This document shows positions 7,636-8,780 of a DNA stretch of 8,780 nucleotides, piece after piece (position 1 is the stretch's first letter; every line of letters starts with the position of its first letter). The position numbers were made by a program, and so were the translations under genes. Below the pieces are notes generated by a model. The model did no database searches. It saw only the letters and a program-made list of their open reading frames with translations, and was not told the DNA's origin. This DNA comes from Sphingomonadales bacterium. GTDB lineage: Bacteria > Bacteroidota > Bacteroidia > UBA7662. The stretch lies in assembly GCA_016872225.1 (NCBI GenBank), contig VHAW01000071.1, positions 1 to 8,780 of the forward strand, written 5' to 3'.

Positions 7636-8780
7636 TTGAACCCTGATCTCAGGGTACGCCAAGTCGGACTGGCGCTGTTGATGGGGTGGTTAATTATGAA
7701 CTCATTATCGGTCAACGCTTTAGACACCCATGTTGGACCATCGGTTTATTCGGACCAGATTTGGGGAGCGGAGATCCATAGCGTAAGGTTGCATACCGAA
7801 CAGGATCCCTTCGGATCACCGGTTTGGGAACTGGGCTCGGATAATCCGCCCCTAATCCTTTGTTTTGATGATTTGGCTGGGGGATACAAGCCTTACACGG
7901 TGCGGCTCATTCCCTGCCGCAGAGATTGGACCCCTTCGGACCTGTTCGAAGCACAGGCTTTGGAAGGCATAGGCCAAGAGCTTGTGCAACAACATCGCAG
8001 CTCTTTTAATACCCTGGAACAGTACACCCATTACAGCCACCCCATACCTTCCGAGGTCCTTAGACCCAGAGTCTCTGGAAATTTTGCGGTAGTTGTCTAT
8101 GCGGATCAGGATCTTCAGGAAATTGTATTGACCCGACGACTTTTGGTGCTGGAAAATCGTGTTTCTGTATCGGCCCTGGTGCGCCGAGCCTACACTACCA
8201 ACGATCAGGCGGAAGCCCAACAACTTGATTTGGAGCTGGGCATGGGCAAGCTGGTGATTAACCAACCCGCCATGGATCTTAGCTTTCAAATCATGCAAAA
8301 CGGGGATTGGAGTAGCCTACGAAACGGCCCCGCATTCCCTACCTTTTTGGGAGGCCAACAATGGTCCTACCGGGCACAGCCTGAACTTGTCTTTCCAGGC
8401 AACAACGAATACAGGTCTGTGGATTTGCGCACGGTAAGGGCACCTGGGCGAAGAATTTCCCGAATGGTACGTACCGTGGACGGGTATCAAGCCTGGGTAG
8501 AGAACGACCAATCCCTTGCCAACAAACCCCATTTCAGCCAACCCGATTTGAACGGTCGTTCTCTAATCCAGAATTTTGAGCAAAGAGTGCCTCAGACAGA
8601 ATCCGAATACGTATGGACCACCTTTGCCCTCGAACCAACCCTTAGCGAGACTTGGGGGAATATTTATTTGCAGGGTGATTTTGGCCGGCCAGCTTGCGAT
8701 GATAACATGCTGATGGAATGGCAACAAGAAAGCGGCTTGTATGTGAAATCCCTGTATCTCAAGCAAGGATTTTACGATTA
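7636..8780 (+). CDS. Type IX secretion system plug-family protein (DUF5103), 5' part; TTG start proposed
   Basis: An uninterrupted plus-strand frame of 381 codons that leaves the window at its right edge. The protein has a signal peptide (MNPDLRVRQV, then hydrophobic GLALLMGWLIMNSL, ending SVNA near residue 28). The mature part matches the T9SS plug/DUF5103 family: YSDQIWGAEIHSVRLH (38-53), CRRDWTPSDL (94-103), SFNTLEQYTHY (123-133), SGNFAVVVYAD (147-157), LTRRLLVLE (165-173), PGNNEYRSVDLRT (254-266), DLNG (304-307) and YLKQGFYD (374-381). In Flavobacterium the plug protein occupies the periplasmic end of the SprA translocon and alternates with PorV. Family members are usually a little over 400 residues, so only the last few dozen should be missing. 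No ATG exists in frame before 7681, and starting there would drop the basic part of the signal peptide. TTG at 7636 restores it, while TTG at 7606 is a longer alternative. Family assignment is firm; the exact start is not. Confidence 0.85.
   Translation, partial: MNPDLRVRQVGLALLMGWLIMNSLSVNALDTHVGPSVYSDQIWGAEIHSVRLHTEQDPFGSPVWELGSDNPPLILCFDDLAGGYKPYTVRLIPCRRDWTPSDLFEAQALEGIGQELVQQHRSSFNTLEQYTHYSHPIPSEVLRPRVSGNFAVVVYADQDLQEIVLTRRLLVLENRVSVSALVRRAYTTNDQAEAQQLDLELGMGKLVINQPAMDLSFQIMQNGDWSSLRNGPAFPTFLGGQQWSYRAQPELVFPGNNEYRSVDLRTVRAPGRRISRMVRTVDGYQAWVENDQSLANKPHFSQPDLNGRSLIQNFEQRVPQTESEYVWTTFALEPTLSETWGNIYLQGDFGRPACDDNMLMEWQQESGLYVKSLYLKQGFYD

Noticed and set aside
7852..8766. Several minus-strand open frames opposite the plug gene, up to 148 codons.
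   Set aside because: They are antisense to a continuous frame carrying conserved T9SS plug motifs, and their translations resemble no family I know.
1..8780. Search for an unusual or undescribed system: mobile elements, CRISPR-like repeats, defence genes, structured RNA, tRNA.
   Set aside because: Nearly all of the sequence is accounted for by recognisable core genes with short gaps; I saw no long repeats, integrase or transposase fragments, or repeat-spacer periodicity.

Overview
The window looks like ordinary chromosome of a Bacteroidota bacterium (Bacteroidetes phylum). Three things point there: a type IX secretion system (T9SS) plug-family protein, a protein starting with a signal peptide and a carboxypeptidase-regulatory-like domain (typical of Bacteroidota TonB-dependent receptors), and a Bacteroidota-style promoter (TTG, 22 nt, TAnnTTTG) in front of the main operon. 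Shine-Dalgarno sequences are mostly absent, which also fits. The genus cannot be told from the sequence alone.

Layout. About 85% of the window reads on the minus strand. From right to left these are nqrA, nqrB, nqrC, nqrD, nqrE and nqrF (7486 down to 1528), which form the complete set of six subunits of the sodium-pumping NADH:quinone oxidoreductase. They are followed by sucC (1483 to 290), the ADP-binding subunit of succinyl-CoA synthetase, and by the first 72 codons of a probable TonB-dependent receptor (216 to 1) cut by the window edge. On the plus strand, divergent from nqrA, a long open frame runs from about 7636 to the right edge. It encodes a secreted protein of the T9SS plug family (formerly DUF5103). 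Its frame has no ATG before 7681, and a TTG at 7636 gives the only convincing signal peptide.

How the genes work together. NqrF takes electrons from NADH through FAD and a 2Fe-2S centre. They pass through the intramembrane iron centre of NqrD/NqrE and the covalent FMNs of NqrC and NqrB to quinone, and Na+ is exported. All recognisable cofactor residues are present (NqrF Cys76/82/85/117; NqrD Cys42/125; NqrE Cys32/132; NqrC Thr209; NqrB Thr215), so the complex should be functional. Genes nqrC-nqrD and nqrD-nqrE overlap by ATGA, and the other gaps in the cluster are 12 to 44 nt, so nqrA-F is one operon. sucC follows 44 nt later and may be co-transcribed, which would couple a TCA-cycle enzyme to the respiratory entry point.

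I found no tRNA, rRNA, CRISPR array, insertion sequence or phage element, and no convincing terminator. I do not see an undescribed system here. The points worth a second look are the ATG-less plug gene, its divergent pairing with nqr, the very short predicted nqrA leader, and the nqr-sucC arrangement.
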